DNA from: Natrialba sp. SSL1
GTDB taxonomy: Archaea > Halobacteriota > Halobacteria > Halobacteriales > Natrialbaceae
Length of the DNA stretch: 64,000 nt
Assembly: GCF_001861355.1 (NCBI RefSeq)
Contig: NZ_MASN01000018.1
Span: 248,001-312,000 of the forward strand
Direction of reading: 5' to 3'
Below are positions 38,072-46,990 of the stretch, piece after piece. The notes beneath the pieces are model-generated. The model saw nothing but the letters and a program-made list of their open reading frames with translations, did not search any database and had not been told where the DNA came from. Numbering within the stretch: position 1 is the first letter of the stretch; every line of letters begins with the position of its first letter. The translations under genes were made by a program, and so were the position numbers.

Positions 38072-39784
38072 ATGCACCCGATGCACGACAGACCGGCCGC
38101 ACATCTGGAGGACGTCGAACTCATCCGCGAGGGACCGTACGACGAGAAACCCGGCGAGTCGGAGATCGAACAGGGAGATATCGACCAGATTCCCGAGGTC
38201 GAAATCACGCAGGAAGACCTCTACGAGACCGGCGAACGAACGGACAACTGGCTCATCTTCGGCGGCTCCTACGAGGGCCAGCGGTACTTCCCCGGCGACG
38301 GGATCACCCCCGACAACGTCGACGAGCTGGAACTCGAGTACCAACTCGAGAACCCTGCGGAGGGTGACGACCACCAGGGGACGCCGCTGGTGGTCCACGG
38401 CGATCCGCCGATCATGTACTACACGGTCGGACCGGACTCGCTCTACGCGCTGAACGCGCGAACCGGCGAGATTCTCTGGAGTCACGTTTACGAGCCGGCG
38501 ACTGGTGCTGCAGAATCCGGTGCCTCTGCCGAGCGGGGGCCGGCAGTGCTCGGCGATACGGTCTACAAGAGTACGCTCGATTACGGCGTGCTCGCGATCG
38601 ACCGCTACACCGGCGAGGAGCGGTGGTACTACAACGGCGCGTGCGTCTACCGCGACGAGCCCGCAGATGAACTGGTTCACTGGGAACTGGACTACGAGAC
38701 GTTCGGTCCGACATCGTCGTTCCCGCCACTCATCTACGAGGGAACACTGATGAAGGGGACCTACGGCGCGGAGTGGGGCGTCACCGGCTTCTTCGACGCG
38801 ATCAACCTTGACGGCGAACCACAGTGGCGGGTGAATACGACGCCGGAGGACCTCTGGGTCGGCGAGTCCTGGGTTCACGCCGGCGGCACGACGTGGGCGT
38901 CGGGTGCGATCGACCCCGAGACCGAGACCGTGATCGCTCCCTGCGCGAATCCGGGTCCCTGGTACGGGACCGTCCGGCCGGGCTGGAACCCCTACACCGC
39001 GGGGAAGGTCGCGCTGGATATCGAGACGGGCGAGTACCAGTGGAACTACCAGGACGCCCCACACGAGTGGTGGGACTACGACTCGCCGAGTCCGGCGCTC
39101 GTCTACGACGCCGACGTCGACGGCGACGAGCGTCGCCTCGCTTCCTGGCCCTCGAAGACTGGCTGGGTCTACACCGTTGATGTGGAGACAGGCGAACTCG
39201 TCGAGCGAAGCGAGGGCTACGTCCAGCACATGAACACGTGGTCGCTGCCGCCACAGGACGACATCGAGAACGCGCCGTGGATCATCCCCGAACTCGGTGG
39301 CGGCACGAATCCACAGCCGAGTTCGTACCACCGCGACAGCCGGACGATGGTCGTGACGGCGGCGAACACGCCGATGCAGTTCTCCTGGTTCGAGATCGAG
39401 TACGACGGACCGGAGTTCCCTTTCGAAGGAATGGAAACCGAGCGGGCGACCGAAGACGACGATATCGAGGAGTGGAACGGTCACCAGGGCGTTATCGCGG
39501 GGCTCGATCCGGTGACGGGCGATCTAAAGTGGCAGGAGTGGCGCGACGAGAGTCAACGAGGCGTCTCCGTCAGCACCGCTCCGGGCGTGACGTTCCTCGG
39601 CACGGCCGAAGGCGAGTTCATCGCCTACGAGACCGAGACTGGCGAGCACCTCTGGGAGGACGACATCGGTGGCAACGTCCGCGGCGGCCCAATCTGCTGG
39701 GAGGATCCGGACGAAGAGACCCACTACGTCGCGGTCTCCGTCGACGAAGAAGAGGTGCTCAACGTCTACTCACTGGAGGCGTAG
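38072..39784 (+). CDS. PQQ-type eight-bladed propeller dehydrogenase-like protein
   Basis: 570 residues resembling type I quinoprotein alcohol/methanol dehydrogenases. Family segments are WLIFGGSYEGQRYFPG (60-75), NPGPWYG with N293 at the calcium-ligand Asn position, RPGWNPYT, ALDIETGEYQWNYQ (repeated propeller motif AxDxxTGxxxW) and APHEWWDYD. In that last motif E332 occupies the place of the usual catalytic Asp (TPxDxWDY), by hand alignment. No signal peptide or haem domain. It would oxidise an alcohol or aldehyde if it binds PQQ; this is not proven. Confidence 0.8.
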   Translation: MHPMHDRPAAHLEDVELIREGPYDEKPGESEIEQGDIDQIPEVEITQEDLYETGERTDNWLIFGGSYEGQRYFPGDGITPDNVDELELEYQLENPAEGDDHQGTPLVVHGDPPIMYYTVGPDSLYALNARTGEILWSHVYEPATGAAESGASAERGPAVLGDTVYKSTLDYGVLAIDRYTGEERWYYNGACVYRDEPADELVHWELDYETFGPTSSFPPLIYEGTLMKGTYGAEWGVTGFFDAINLDGEPQWRVNTTPEDLWVGESWVHAGGTTWASGAIDPETETVIAPCANPGPWYGTVRPGWNPYTAGKVALDIETGEYQWNYQDAPHEWWDYDSPSPALVYDADVDGDERRLASWPSKTGWVYTVDVETGELVERSEGYVQHMNTWSLPPQDDIENAPWIIPELGGGTNPQPSSYHRDSRTMVVTAANTPMQFSWFEIEYDGPEFPFEGMETERATEDDDIEEWNGHQGVIAGLDPVTGDLKWQEWRDESQRGVSVSTAPGVTFLGTAEGEFIAYETETGEHLWEDDIGGNVRGGPICWEDPDEETHYVAVSVDEEEVLNVYSLEA

Positions 39785-39787
39785 ATC

Positions 39788-40399
39788 ATGCACGAGACCA
39801 ACAGCGACACCGAAACCAGCGACAAGGTACTCCGGCGCACAGTGATCAAGCTAACCGCAGCCGGCGGCGCGACCGCCGCGATGGGCGCAGGTACGGCGGC
39901 ACAGGAGGACGACGAAGACGAGGATGTCGACGATGACGAGATTCCAGTCGCAGAGGACGCACAGGGCGAGGAGATCGAAGAGGAGGCCGTCGACGAGACC
40001 CAGGCAGAGATCGTCTTCCCCGAACAAACGACGGACGGCACGAGCCTCGAAATCGAATCGGCGACGCTGCCTCGCGGGGGCTTCATCTCGATTCAGGATC
40101 CGACGCTCGCCGTACGGAACTTCGAAGAACAGGTCGAGGGCGACGAGCGGTGGTTCGACCTGACCGTTCTCGGACACTCACCGCGCCTCGACGCCGGTTC
40201 CTACGACGAGTTCACGATCGAACTCGAGGAGGCACTCGAGGAGTCGCGCTCGTACCTCGTCATGTTGCACCGAGATACGACCGGCAGCGGGACGTTCGAC
40301 TGGGTCGCCAGCCAGGGTGCGGTCGACGAGGCCTACCTGTCGGGCGGTGAGCGCGTCCGGAACCGCGTCGTCGGAGACGCATATCTCGAGATCGAGTAG
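39788..40399 (+). CDS. Tat-signal protein with DUF7282-like domain
   Basis: 203 residues. LRRTVIKLTAAGGATAAMG is a Tat-type signal, then an acidic stretch (about 38-75) and a beta-rich domain (about 76-203, IVFPEQTTDGTSLEIES ... TLPRGGFISI) resembling the haloarchaeal DUF7282/surface-protein module. A GGAGGCG site precedes the ATG. Three bases after the propeller gene, so same operon. Could be the exported partner of the two preceding signal-less proteins. Confidence 0.7.
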   Translation: MHETNSDTETSDKVLRRTVIKLTAAGGATAAMGAGTAAQEDDEDEDVDDDEIPVAEDAQGEEIEEEAVDETQAEIVFPEQTTDGTSLEIESATLPRGGFISIQDPTLAVRNFEEQVEGDERWFDLTVLGHSPRLDAGSYDEFTIELEEALEESRSYLVMLHRDTTGSGTFDWVASQGAVDEAYLSGGERVRNRVVGDAYLEIE

Positions 40400-40510
40400 C
40401 CGGGATCGATCTCTTTTTCTCCGTTCTTTGTGGCCACGATCAGGGTGCGGCGGCGGCCGGTGTCTGTGGCCTCTCACGACCCGGGTTTCTGTCGCCTCCG
40501 TGGCCCGGTC

Positions 40511-41617
40511 TCAGGCGAAGTTCGCGACCCAGTACGCGGCGTAGAGTGCCACGAGGAGCACACCGTCGGCGCGCGTTACGCGGCTTCGGGCTAGCATCAC
40601 CGTCACGAGTAGCAAGCACGCAGCGAAGAACGGCCAGTGGATCGTCATCACCGCCCCGCCGGTGTCGATCGGGTGGAGGAGCGCGATCAGACCGATGTTC
40701 GCGGTCGTGTAGAAGACCGTGCTTCCGACGATGTTTCCGACGGCCAGCTGCGGTTGCCCCCGCCGAACCGGTTCGACGGTCAGGGCCAGCTCTTCGATCG
40801 ACGCGATGAAGCTCAACACCGTCGCGCCGAACGCGAGACCGGAGATGCCGAACGCGACGAAGATCCGTTCCGCGCTGAACACCGTGAGCAGCGAGCCGGC
40901 CGTCAGCCCGACGATCGCGAGGAGCGCAACGCCGAGAGTGAACCGCCCGCTGCGGTGTCCGAGTTCGGGGACGAACTCGTCGAGATCGAGGTCAAGGTCG
41001 ATATCCAGAACGCACCCGCGTGAGACGCTCTCGCGTTCGATTTTACCCGACCGATCGTCATTATCCTCGTCCACGCCGGCGCCGTTCGCCTGTACCGACG
41101 GCCCGAGATCCGTCTCCACGCTCTCCTGGACCTCCTCCGAGAGCATGTACACCGTCTCCGATCGGCTCTCGAGAACGTAGATGAGTGCGAGCAGCGGGAC
41201 GAACACCGCGACGAGGAGTACTCCCTGGCGTTGATCGATCGTCCCGCCGAGCGAGAGCACGAACGCCGGGATCGGGACGAGCAACAGCATGAACAGGTAC
41301 ACGCACGGAACGTCAATCTCGAATGGAACGAAGAGTCCCGCGAGTCCAACGGCGATCGCGAGCACGAACAGCGACTCGCCGAAGACGGTTCCGAGCGCGA
41401 GATCGGGGAGCGCAACCGACGCGGCGGTGACGCCCAACACGGCGTTCTCGAGGTCGATGCCGGCCAGAATCACGGCGAGGAAGAAGCCGGAGATCCCGAG
41501 CGAGACGGCGCTCTGGGCGACCGCCTCGATGAACACCTCGACGAACCAGATAACCAGGAGCACGCCCAGCAAGAACAGTCCGCCGAAGAGGAGGAGTCCG
41601 ACTCCCGCTGCGACCAT
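40511..41617 (-). CDS. sodium/calcium exchanger-family (CaCA) antiporter
   Basis: 368 residues in two halves of about five helices, separated by a long acidic cytoplasmic loop (about 165-225). Alpha-repeat-like motifs occur in each half: LAGIDLENAVLGVTAAS and SFIASIEELALTVEPV, with GNIVGSTVF in the second. Predicted to exchange Ca2+ or another cation against Na+ or H+. The first alpha repeat has Asp-Leu-Glu where many carriers have Ser-Pro-Glu, so ion specificity is uncertain. An upstream GTG start (41641) is less likely. Confidence 0.75.
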   Translation of the reverse strand: MVAAGVGLLLFGGLFLLGVLLVIWFVEVFIEAVAQSAVSLGISGFFLAVILAGIDLENAVLGVTAASVALPDLALGTVFGESLFVLAIAVGLAGLFVPFEIDVPCVYLFMLLLVPIPAFVLSLGGTIDQRQGVLLVAVFVPLLALIYVLESRSETVYMLSEEVQESVETDLGPSVQANGAGVDEDNDDRSGKIERESVSRGCVLDIDLDLDLDEFVPELGHRSGRFTLGVALLAIVGLTAGSLLTVFSAERIFVAFGISGLAFGATVLSFIASIEELALTVEPVRRGQPQLAVGNIVGSTVFYTTANIGLIALLHPIDTGGAVMTIHWPFFAACLLLVTVMLARSRVTRADGVLLVALYAAYWVANFA

Positions 41618-41745
41618 GGGAGTTCCACACCGTTGAACCACTTAACACTCCAACCGGTTCGAGCGCCACGTCGAGGCGGACGGGCGACCCTGACGAGCGA
41701 CGCGTGTATACTTTTCCAACGGACGACTATACCCGACTCTCGGGC

Positions 41746-41752
41746 TTTATAC
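41746..41752 (+). promoter_or_regulatory. TATA box of the iron-transport-type genes
   Basis: TTTATAC 27-33 bases before the binding-protein ATG; leaderless. Confidence 0.65.
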
Positions 41753-41778
41753 AGCCGCTTACCGTGATATTGTCCGTC

Positions 41779-42939
41779 ATGCACGGATCGAGTGGGACTC
41801 GAGTACCCGACCGGAGCGAACGAGACCACGAGAGCGGGCGGGACGGGTGGAGCGGTAATCGTCGACGATACCTTGCCGCAGTCGGACTCGTTTCGGTGGG
41901 CGTGGTGAGCGGCTGTCTCGGGCTCGGAGACGACGAATCGGACGTGCTCGGTGATCCCGAGTATCGAGAGGATCGACCGGATCCGGGTGGTGTCTCGATG
42001 GAAGACATGCCGGACCTGAACGGAGACCTGACTATCTACTCGGGACGCAGCCAGCCGCGGATCGGCGAACTGATCGAGTACGTCGAGGCACAGTACGACG
42101 ACCTGACCATCGAGGTCAGATACGACGACACGGCGGATCTGATCAGTACGATCGAGACGGAGGCCGAGACGCCGGCGGACGTCTTCTACGGCAGCGAGAC
42201 GCAGTCGATGACCCACCTCAAGGACGAGGGCTACACCGTCGAACTGCCGGACGAGGTCGTCGACCTGGTCGACACGGGTTCGGTCGATCCGGACGGTCAC
42301 TGGACGGGTTTCACCCGCCGATTCCGCGCGGTGGCGTACAACAGGGACGCGTACGATGCGGACGAGCTACCGGACGACATCTTCGCCTATGCGGAGGACG
42401 AGCGGTTTCAGGGCGATATCATGTGGCCGCCGGATCAGGGCTCGTTCCAGGCGTTCATCACCTCGATGCGGCTCCTCCACGGCGAGGACGAGACCCGCTC
42501 GTGGATCCAGTCGATGGTCGACGATCAGGGTGTCGAGGCCTCGCCGGGCGGCGACAGCGCACTGGCCCAGGCCGTCGGCGACGGCGAGGTCAGTGTCGGG
42601 CTGACGAACCACTACGTCGTCCGCGACCACGGCGGCGACTCCGTCGGCCTGGCGTTTACCAGCGACGACGCGGGGGCGATGTACAACGTCACCGGCGGCA
42701 CGGTGATGGCCGACAGTGACGACACCGAAACCGCCGCGAACTTCGTCCAGCACATGCTCTCGGCGGAGGCCCAGGAGTACTTCGCGACGACAACCTGGGA
42801 GTACCCCGTCATCGACGGCGTCGAACCGCTCGCGGAACTCCCCGGAACGGACGAGTTCGAGCCACCCGAGTTCGATCTGAACGAGCTCGACGACCCCGAT
42901 CCGACGCTCGAACTTCTGCGAGAGGAAGACGTTCTCTGA
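41779..42939 (+). CDS. iron(III)-type ABC transporter substrate-binding lipoprotein
   Basis: 386 residues. NRRRYLAAVGLVSVGVVSGC provides a Tat signal and lipobox (C46). The mature protein resembles FbpA-like family-1 binding proteins: LTIYSGRSQPRIGELIEY, ETPADVFYGSETQSM, VAYNRDAYDADELPDDIF. FbpA binds Fe3+ through tyrosines, and YNVTGGTVMA has a candidate. Ligand may instead be thiamine or another metal. 37 bases before the fused transporter gene, same strand. Confidence 0.88.
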   Translation: MHGSSGTRVPDRSERDHESGRDGWSGNRRRYLAAVGLVSVGVVSGCLGLGDDESDVLGDPEYREDRPDPGGVSMEDMPDLNGDLTIYSGRSQPRIGELIEYVEAQYDDLTIEVRYDDTADLISTIETEAETPADVFYGSETQSMTHLKDEGYTVELPDEVVDLVDTGSVDPDGHWTGFTRRFRAVAYNRDAYDADELPDDIFAYAEDERFQGDIMWPPDQGSFQAFITSMRLLHGEDETRSWIQSMVDDQGVEASPGGDSALAQAVGDGEVSVGLTNHYVVRDHGGDSVGLAFTSDDAGAMYNVTGGTVMADSDDTETAANFVQHMLSAEAQEYFATTTWEYPVIDGVEPLAELPGTDEFEPPEFDLNELDDPDPTLELLREEDVL

Positions 42940-42976
42940 GGACGCGGGAAACAACATCGACGTTCCGAGTGACGAC

Positions 42977-45900
42977 ATGGGACCAGATCCATTCCGAACG
43001 AACGACGGCGTGACAGCGCCGGCGAGCGCCGAGCGAGCGCACGCAGTAGCCTCCGAGGACAGAGCCAGAGCCGCTGCAGGCGACGAATCCGGGGACGACG
43101 GGCGCTCGCGACCGTGGGGACTCACCCTGCTGGCCGCCGCCGTCGCCGCCGTAATCGTCGTCCCCGTCGCCTGGATCGGCGTGATGGCGCTCACCGTCGA
43201 TGTAGAGCGGGCGCTGTCGATCATCTTCCGGCCGATGACGCTCGAGGTTCTCGCGAACACGCTCGTCCTGATCGCGCTCGTCACCACCTTCTCGGTGCTC
43301 ATCGGGGTGCCGCTCGCGATACTGACGGTGCTGACGGATCTCCCCTTCAGGCGGTTCTGGCTGGCCGCACTCGCGCTCCCGCTCGTGATTCCGAGCTACA
43401 CCAGCGCGTACGCCTTCATCTCCATCTGGGGGCCGCACGGGCTGGCCCAGTCGCTCGTCGAACCGCTCGGCGTCTCCTCGCTACCCGAACTCTACGGCAT
43501 GCCCGGCACCGTCGCTATCCTCACGCTGTACAACTACCCGTTCGTCTTCATCACCACCGTCGCGGCGCTGCGCGCGTTCGACAAGACGTACATCGACGCC
43601 GCGCGCACCCTCGAGGACAACCTTCTCGGGGTCTTTCGGGAGGTCGTCCTCCCGATGACGAAACCCGCCATCGCCGCCGGCGCGCTGCTCGCCGCCCTCG
43701 AGACGGCCGGCGACTTCGGCGTCCCCGCCATGTTGCGACTCAACGTCTTCACGCGACAGATCTACGTCGAACACAACGCCCTCTCCCACGACTACGCCGC
43801 GATGCTCTCCCTCCACCTCGTCGCGATCACGCTCGTCATCCTCGTCCTCGAGTACGCCGTGCGCGAACACCGGACGATCCACGGCGGGAGCCGCGGCGGC
43901 TCGCGCTCGTACACGTTCCACCTCGGCGCCTGGAAGTGGCCGGCGCTGGCCGTCTGCGCCGCCATCGTCGGCCTCGCCGTCATCCTCCCGGTGTCGGTGC
44001 TCCTGTGGTGGCTCGTCCGCGGCCCCGAGACCTACGTCGGCGCGTTCGGCTTCCGACTCGAGTACGCCCTGAACTCGGTGTCGGTCTCGCTACTGGCCGC
44101 GCTCGCGGCGGTCGTGCTCGCGCTGCCGGTCGCGTACCTCTCCGCCAGATATCGCTCGCTCGCGTCGACGGTACTCGAGCGCGCGACGTACGTCGGGTTC
44201 GCCGTGCCCGGCGTCGTCATCGGGCTGAGCCTGGTCTACTTCGGGTCAGCCTACGCACCGACGCTGTACCAGACGATTCCGTTGCTAGTCTTCGCATACG
44301 TCGTGCTCTACCTGCCGCTCGCGGTCGGGGCGGCCAGAACGGCGTTCCTGTATGTCAACCCGCGGTTCGTCGAGGCCGCCCGGTCGCTCGGCTGTCCGCC
44401 GCGCACGGCCTTCCGCCGGGTGACGCTCCCGCTGGTCGTGCCCGGACTCGTCGCCGGCGGCGCGCTGGTCTTCCTCCACGGGATGAAGGAGCTTCCTGCG
44501 ACGCTCCTCCTCCGACCCGCCGGCTTCGACTCGCTCGCGACGTTCATCTGGATGGCCGAGCGCAACGCCTACTACGGCTACGCGGCGGTTCCCGCGCTCG
44601 TCCTCGTCTGCGTTTCGGCGCTGGCAATCGTCGGGGTGCTGCCGGGCAACGGAACCTCACTCTGGCGGCGAGTGCGTCGCCGTATCGGGACCAAACGCAT
44701 GAACCCACCAACTCAGACCGAAGACGCGACCGACCGCGACGACACAGACCCGTTCAGCCGATCCGCTTCCCCGCCAACCCAGACACGGAGCGCGACCGAC
44801 GGCGGGAGCCCCGTTCAAGACGACACACCCGCCCATCCGCAATCGGACAGCGGAGAATCCAATAGATCACGATCGGACAGCGAGGAGTCAAACCGTTCGC
44901 GGTCGGACAACGAGGAATCGCCCGTGCTCGAACTCGAGTCCGTCACGAAATCCTACGGCGTGCGACCAGCCGTGTCGGACCTCTCGCTGTCGGTTCGGGA
45001 AGGCGAACTACTCACGTTACTCGGCCCCTCCGGCTGCGGGAAGACGACAACGCTACGCCTGATCGCCGGGCTAGTGCGGCCCGACAGCGGCACCATTCGG
45101 ATCCGCGATGACTCTGTGGCAGACGCCGCCGACGAGACGTTCGTCCCGTCCGAGAGCCGCGATGTCGGCATCGTCTTCCAGGATTTCGCGCTCTTTCCCC
45201 ACAAGACGGTCGCAGAGAACGTCGCCTTCGGCCTCAATGATCTCGATGGGGCCGGCGGGGGAGGGAAGCCTGTCGACGAAACCGTCGACGACCTACTCGA
45301 GTTAGTCGGGCTCGGCGACTACCGCGATCGGTTTCCGGACGAACTCTCCGGCGGGCAGAAACAGCGCATCGCGCTGGCGCGGTCACTGGCTCCGGAGCCG
45401 GACGTGTTGTTGCTCGACGAACCGCTGTCGAACCTCGACGCCGGCCTTCGCGTTCGGATGCGCGAAACCGTTTCGGAGATACTCGACCGGGTCGACGTGA
45501 CGGCGGTCTGGGTGACTCACGACCAGACGGAGGCGCTCTCGGTCGGCGATCGGACCGCCGTGATGATCGACGGGGAGATCGCACAGGCCGATTCCCCGCG
45601 ATCGCTGTTTATGCGCCCTAAGTCGCGGGCGGTCGCCGACTTTTTGGGACAGGCGAGCTACCTCCCCGGACGCCAGAACGGCACCGGGGTCGTCGAAACG
45701 CCGATCGGAACGCTCGACGGAGATCGTGTCGCAGTGCAGTCCAACGCTGAACGGGGTGGATCTACGGACCAAGAGCAGGCACAGGAGCGCAACGACGGTG
45801 GCAACAGTAGTGACAACGACGCCGGTGCAGACGCCGACGCCACCAGCAACAACGAGGACAACAACAGCACCACCCACAACCTCGACCTCCTCTTCCGCCC

Positions 45901-46174
45901 CGACGACATCTCCATTACCAACAGCGCACCCGACACCGCCGATGGCCGAATCGTCCACCGCCAGTTCACCGGTTCGACAGTCCGATACCGAGTAGTACTC
46001 GAGTCCACAGCCGGGCTGGAAAACAGAGAGTCAGTCGGCCAGCGTGGCGAGAATATCGCCGATGGCGCGCCGGTACTCGAGTGTCGCTGCTCACACGAGA
46101 CGTGGTACGAGGTCGGGACGCCGGTGTCGGTGTCGATTACGGCGAGTCATTCGGTGCCGGCGTTTCCGCTGTAG
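42977..46174 (+). CDS. fused permease-ATPase of iron(III)-type ABC importer
   Basis: One open frame of 1065 residues. Residues ~45-570 form a two-halved FbpB-type permease with about 12 helices and two EAA-like loops (DAARTLEDNLLGVFREVV; EAARSLGCPPRTAFRRV). Residues ~575-648 are a hydrophilic linker with a 10-residue repeat. From ~649 follows an FbpC-type ATPase with Walker A GPSGCGKTT, signature LSGGQKQR and VWVTHDQTEAL. A TOBE-like tail carries an Asn/Asp/Thr-rich insert. These parts are normally separate genes; no stop is visible between them. Confidence 0.88.
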   Translation: MGPDPFRTNDGVTAPASAERAHAVASEDRARAAAGDESGDDGRSRPWGLTLLAAAVAAVIVVPVAWIGVMALTVDVERALSIIFRPMTLEVLANTLVLIALVTTFSVLIGVPLAILTVLTDLPFRRFWLAALALPLVIPSYTSAYAFISIWGPHGLAQSLVEPLGVSSLPELYGMPGTVAILTLYNYPFVFITTVAALRAFDKTYIDAARTLEDNLLGVFREVVLPMTKPAIAAGALLAALETAGDFGVPAMLRLNVFTRQIYVEHNALSHDYAAMLSLHLVAITLVILVLEYAVREHRTIHGGSRGGSRSYTFHLGAWKWPALAVCAAIVGLAVILPVSVLLWWLVRGPETYVGAFGFRLEYALNSVSVSLLAALAAVVLALPVAYLSARYRSLASTVLERATYVGFAVPGVVIGLSLVYFGSAYAPTLYQTIPLLVFAYVVLYLPLAVGAARTAFLYVNPRFVEAARSLGCPPRTAFRRVTLPLVVPGLVAGGALVFLHGMKELPATLLLRPAGFDSLATFIWMAERNAYYGYAAVPALVLVCVSALAIVGVLPGNGTSLWRRVRRRIGTKRMNPPTQTEDATDRDDTDPFSRSASPPTQTRSATDGGSPVQDDTPAHPQSDSGESNRSRSDSEESNRSRSDNEESPVLELESVTKSYGVRPAVSDLSLSVREGELLTLLGPSGCGKTTTLRLIAGLVRPDSGTIRIRDDSVADAADETFVPSESRDVGIVFQDFALFPHKTVAENVAFGLNDLDGAGGGGKPVDETVDDLLELVGLGDYRDRFPDELSGGQKQRIALARSLAPEPDVLLLDEPLSNLDAGLRVRMRETVSEILDRVDVTAVWVTHDQTEALSVGDRTAVMIDGEIAQADSPRSLFMRPKSRAVADFLGQASYLPGRQNGTGVVETPIGTLDGDRVAVQSNAERGGSTDQEQAQERNDGGNSSDNDAGADADATSNNEDNNSTTHNLDLLFRPDDISITNSAPDTADGRIVHRQFTGSTVRYRVVLESTAGLENRESVGQRGENIADGAPVLECRCSHETWYEVGTPVSVSITASHSVPAFPL
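44843..44923 (+). repeat. 30-bp in-frame repeat encoding linker decapeptide
   Basis: Two full and one partial copy encode SDSGESNRSR, SDSEESNRSR and SDNEES. Located between permease and ATPase halves of the fusion. Confidence 0.8.
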
Positions 46175-46242
46175 GAGGTTCGGACGTGGACGTAGACGTT
46201 GACGTGGTGAGACGGCTGTCGGGAACTGAGTCGAAAGTGGGC

Positions 46243-46536
46243 TCAGTCGGTCTCCGAAACCTCCGGCTCGGTCTGGTCTGCCTGCAGGACGAACGTCCGC
46301 TCTGGTGGGGGTGCGAGACGCAACTCCACGGCTGCCGTCAACCGGTAGTACTTGCGGTTCCCACGCATGTACCAGTCGACCAGGCCGGCTTCCTCGAGCG
46401 TCGAGAGGTGATGCACCGCCGTCTTGCCGTCCATTCCGACGTCCTCCGTCAGTTCCGAGACGTACTTCGGCTCGCGGGACAGTTCGCGCAGAATCTCGAG
46501 CCTGGTCCCGTTCCCCAACGCCTCGATGAGTGACAT
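46243..46536 (-). CDS. ArsR-like winged-helix transcriptional regulator
   Basis: 97 residues, MSLIEALGNGTRLEILREL, a single winged helix-turn-helix (about 12-70; GMDGKTAVHHLSTLEEAGLV) and a beta-hairpin wing (GNRKYYRL). A tail with PPPERTFVLQA is common in haloarchaeal members. Ligand pocket unclear. Located next to the iron-type transporter and convergent with it, so regulation of it is possible but not shown. The open frame extends 61 codons upstream; this ATG fits the family. Confidence 0.75.
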   Translation of the reverse strand: MSLIEALGNGTRLEILRELSREPKYVSELTEDVGMDGKTAVHHLSTLEEAGLVDWYMRGNRKYYRLTAAVELRLAPPPERTFVLQADQTEPEVSETD

Positions 46537-46632
46537 ATGACAGTCGTCCACGGCCGCACACAGAAACGTTGTGTAGGTACGAACACCTGACATACCGGAT
46601 TTCGTGGCTGTCGGCTCAGAATCAGGTCCAGG

Positions 46633-46638
46633 TTTATG
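46633..46638 (+). promoter_or_regulatory. TATA box of the amphi-Trp gene
   Basis: TTTATG, 26-31 bases before the ATG; leaderless. Confidence 0.6.
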
Positions 46639-46663
46639 GCCGTCCTCGTCGTAGTTCGAGGGC

Positions 46664-46972
46664 ATGAGTGACCGGGTCAACGTACCGGACGACCGCGACC
46701 GCACACAGCGAACGATCACGGACGGTTTCTTCGAACGCGAGGTCTACCTCTCCCGGCAGGAAACCGCCACCTTCCTCCGAGACCTCGCAGATCAGATCGA
46801 AGCCGACACGAACGTCACCGTCGCCGGCTCAGAGTGGGAAATTCCCTTCGAGTACCGCGAACCGATCGAAGTGGAAATCGAGTTCACGAAACAGCGCGAG
46901 CGCGAACTCGAGATCGAACTCGAGTTCAGCGAGGCGAGCGACGGTGGCGGATCGGGTCTGTCGGTGCGGTGA
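46664..46972 (+). CDS. amphi-Trp domain protein
   Basis: 102 residues with the amphi-Trp pattern: EREVYLSRQETATFLRDLADQIE followed by alternating WEIPFEYREPIEVEIEFT and strongly charged beta strands (RERELEIELEFSE). Common in haloarchaea; function unknown. It is divergent from the ArsR-like regulator. Confidence 0.82.
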   Translation: MSDRVNVPDDRDRTQRTITDGFFEREVYLSRQETATFLRDLADQIEADTNVTVAGSEWEIPFEYREPIEVEIEFTKQRERELEIELEFSEASDGGGSGLSVR

Positions 46973-46990
46973 GCCAAGCGTGCAGCAGCG

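Noticed and set aside
37643-39484. 613-codon frame antisense to the propeller gene
   Set aside because: No family features; the opposite strand has clear quinoprotein motifs and Shine-Dalgarno sites.
44699-46174. Separate ATPase gene starting at the internal ATG
   Set aside because: Frame is continuous with the permease and no stop or promoter was seen; kept as a possible internal start within the fusion finding.
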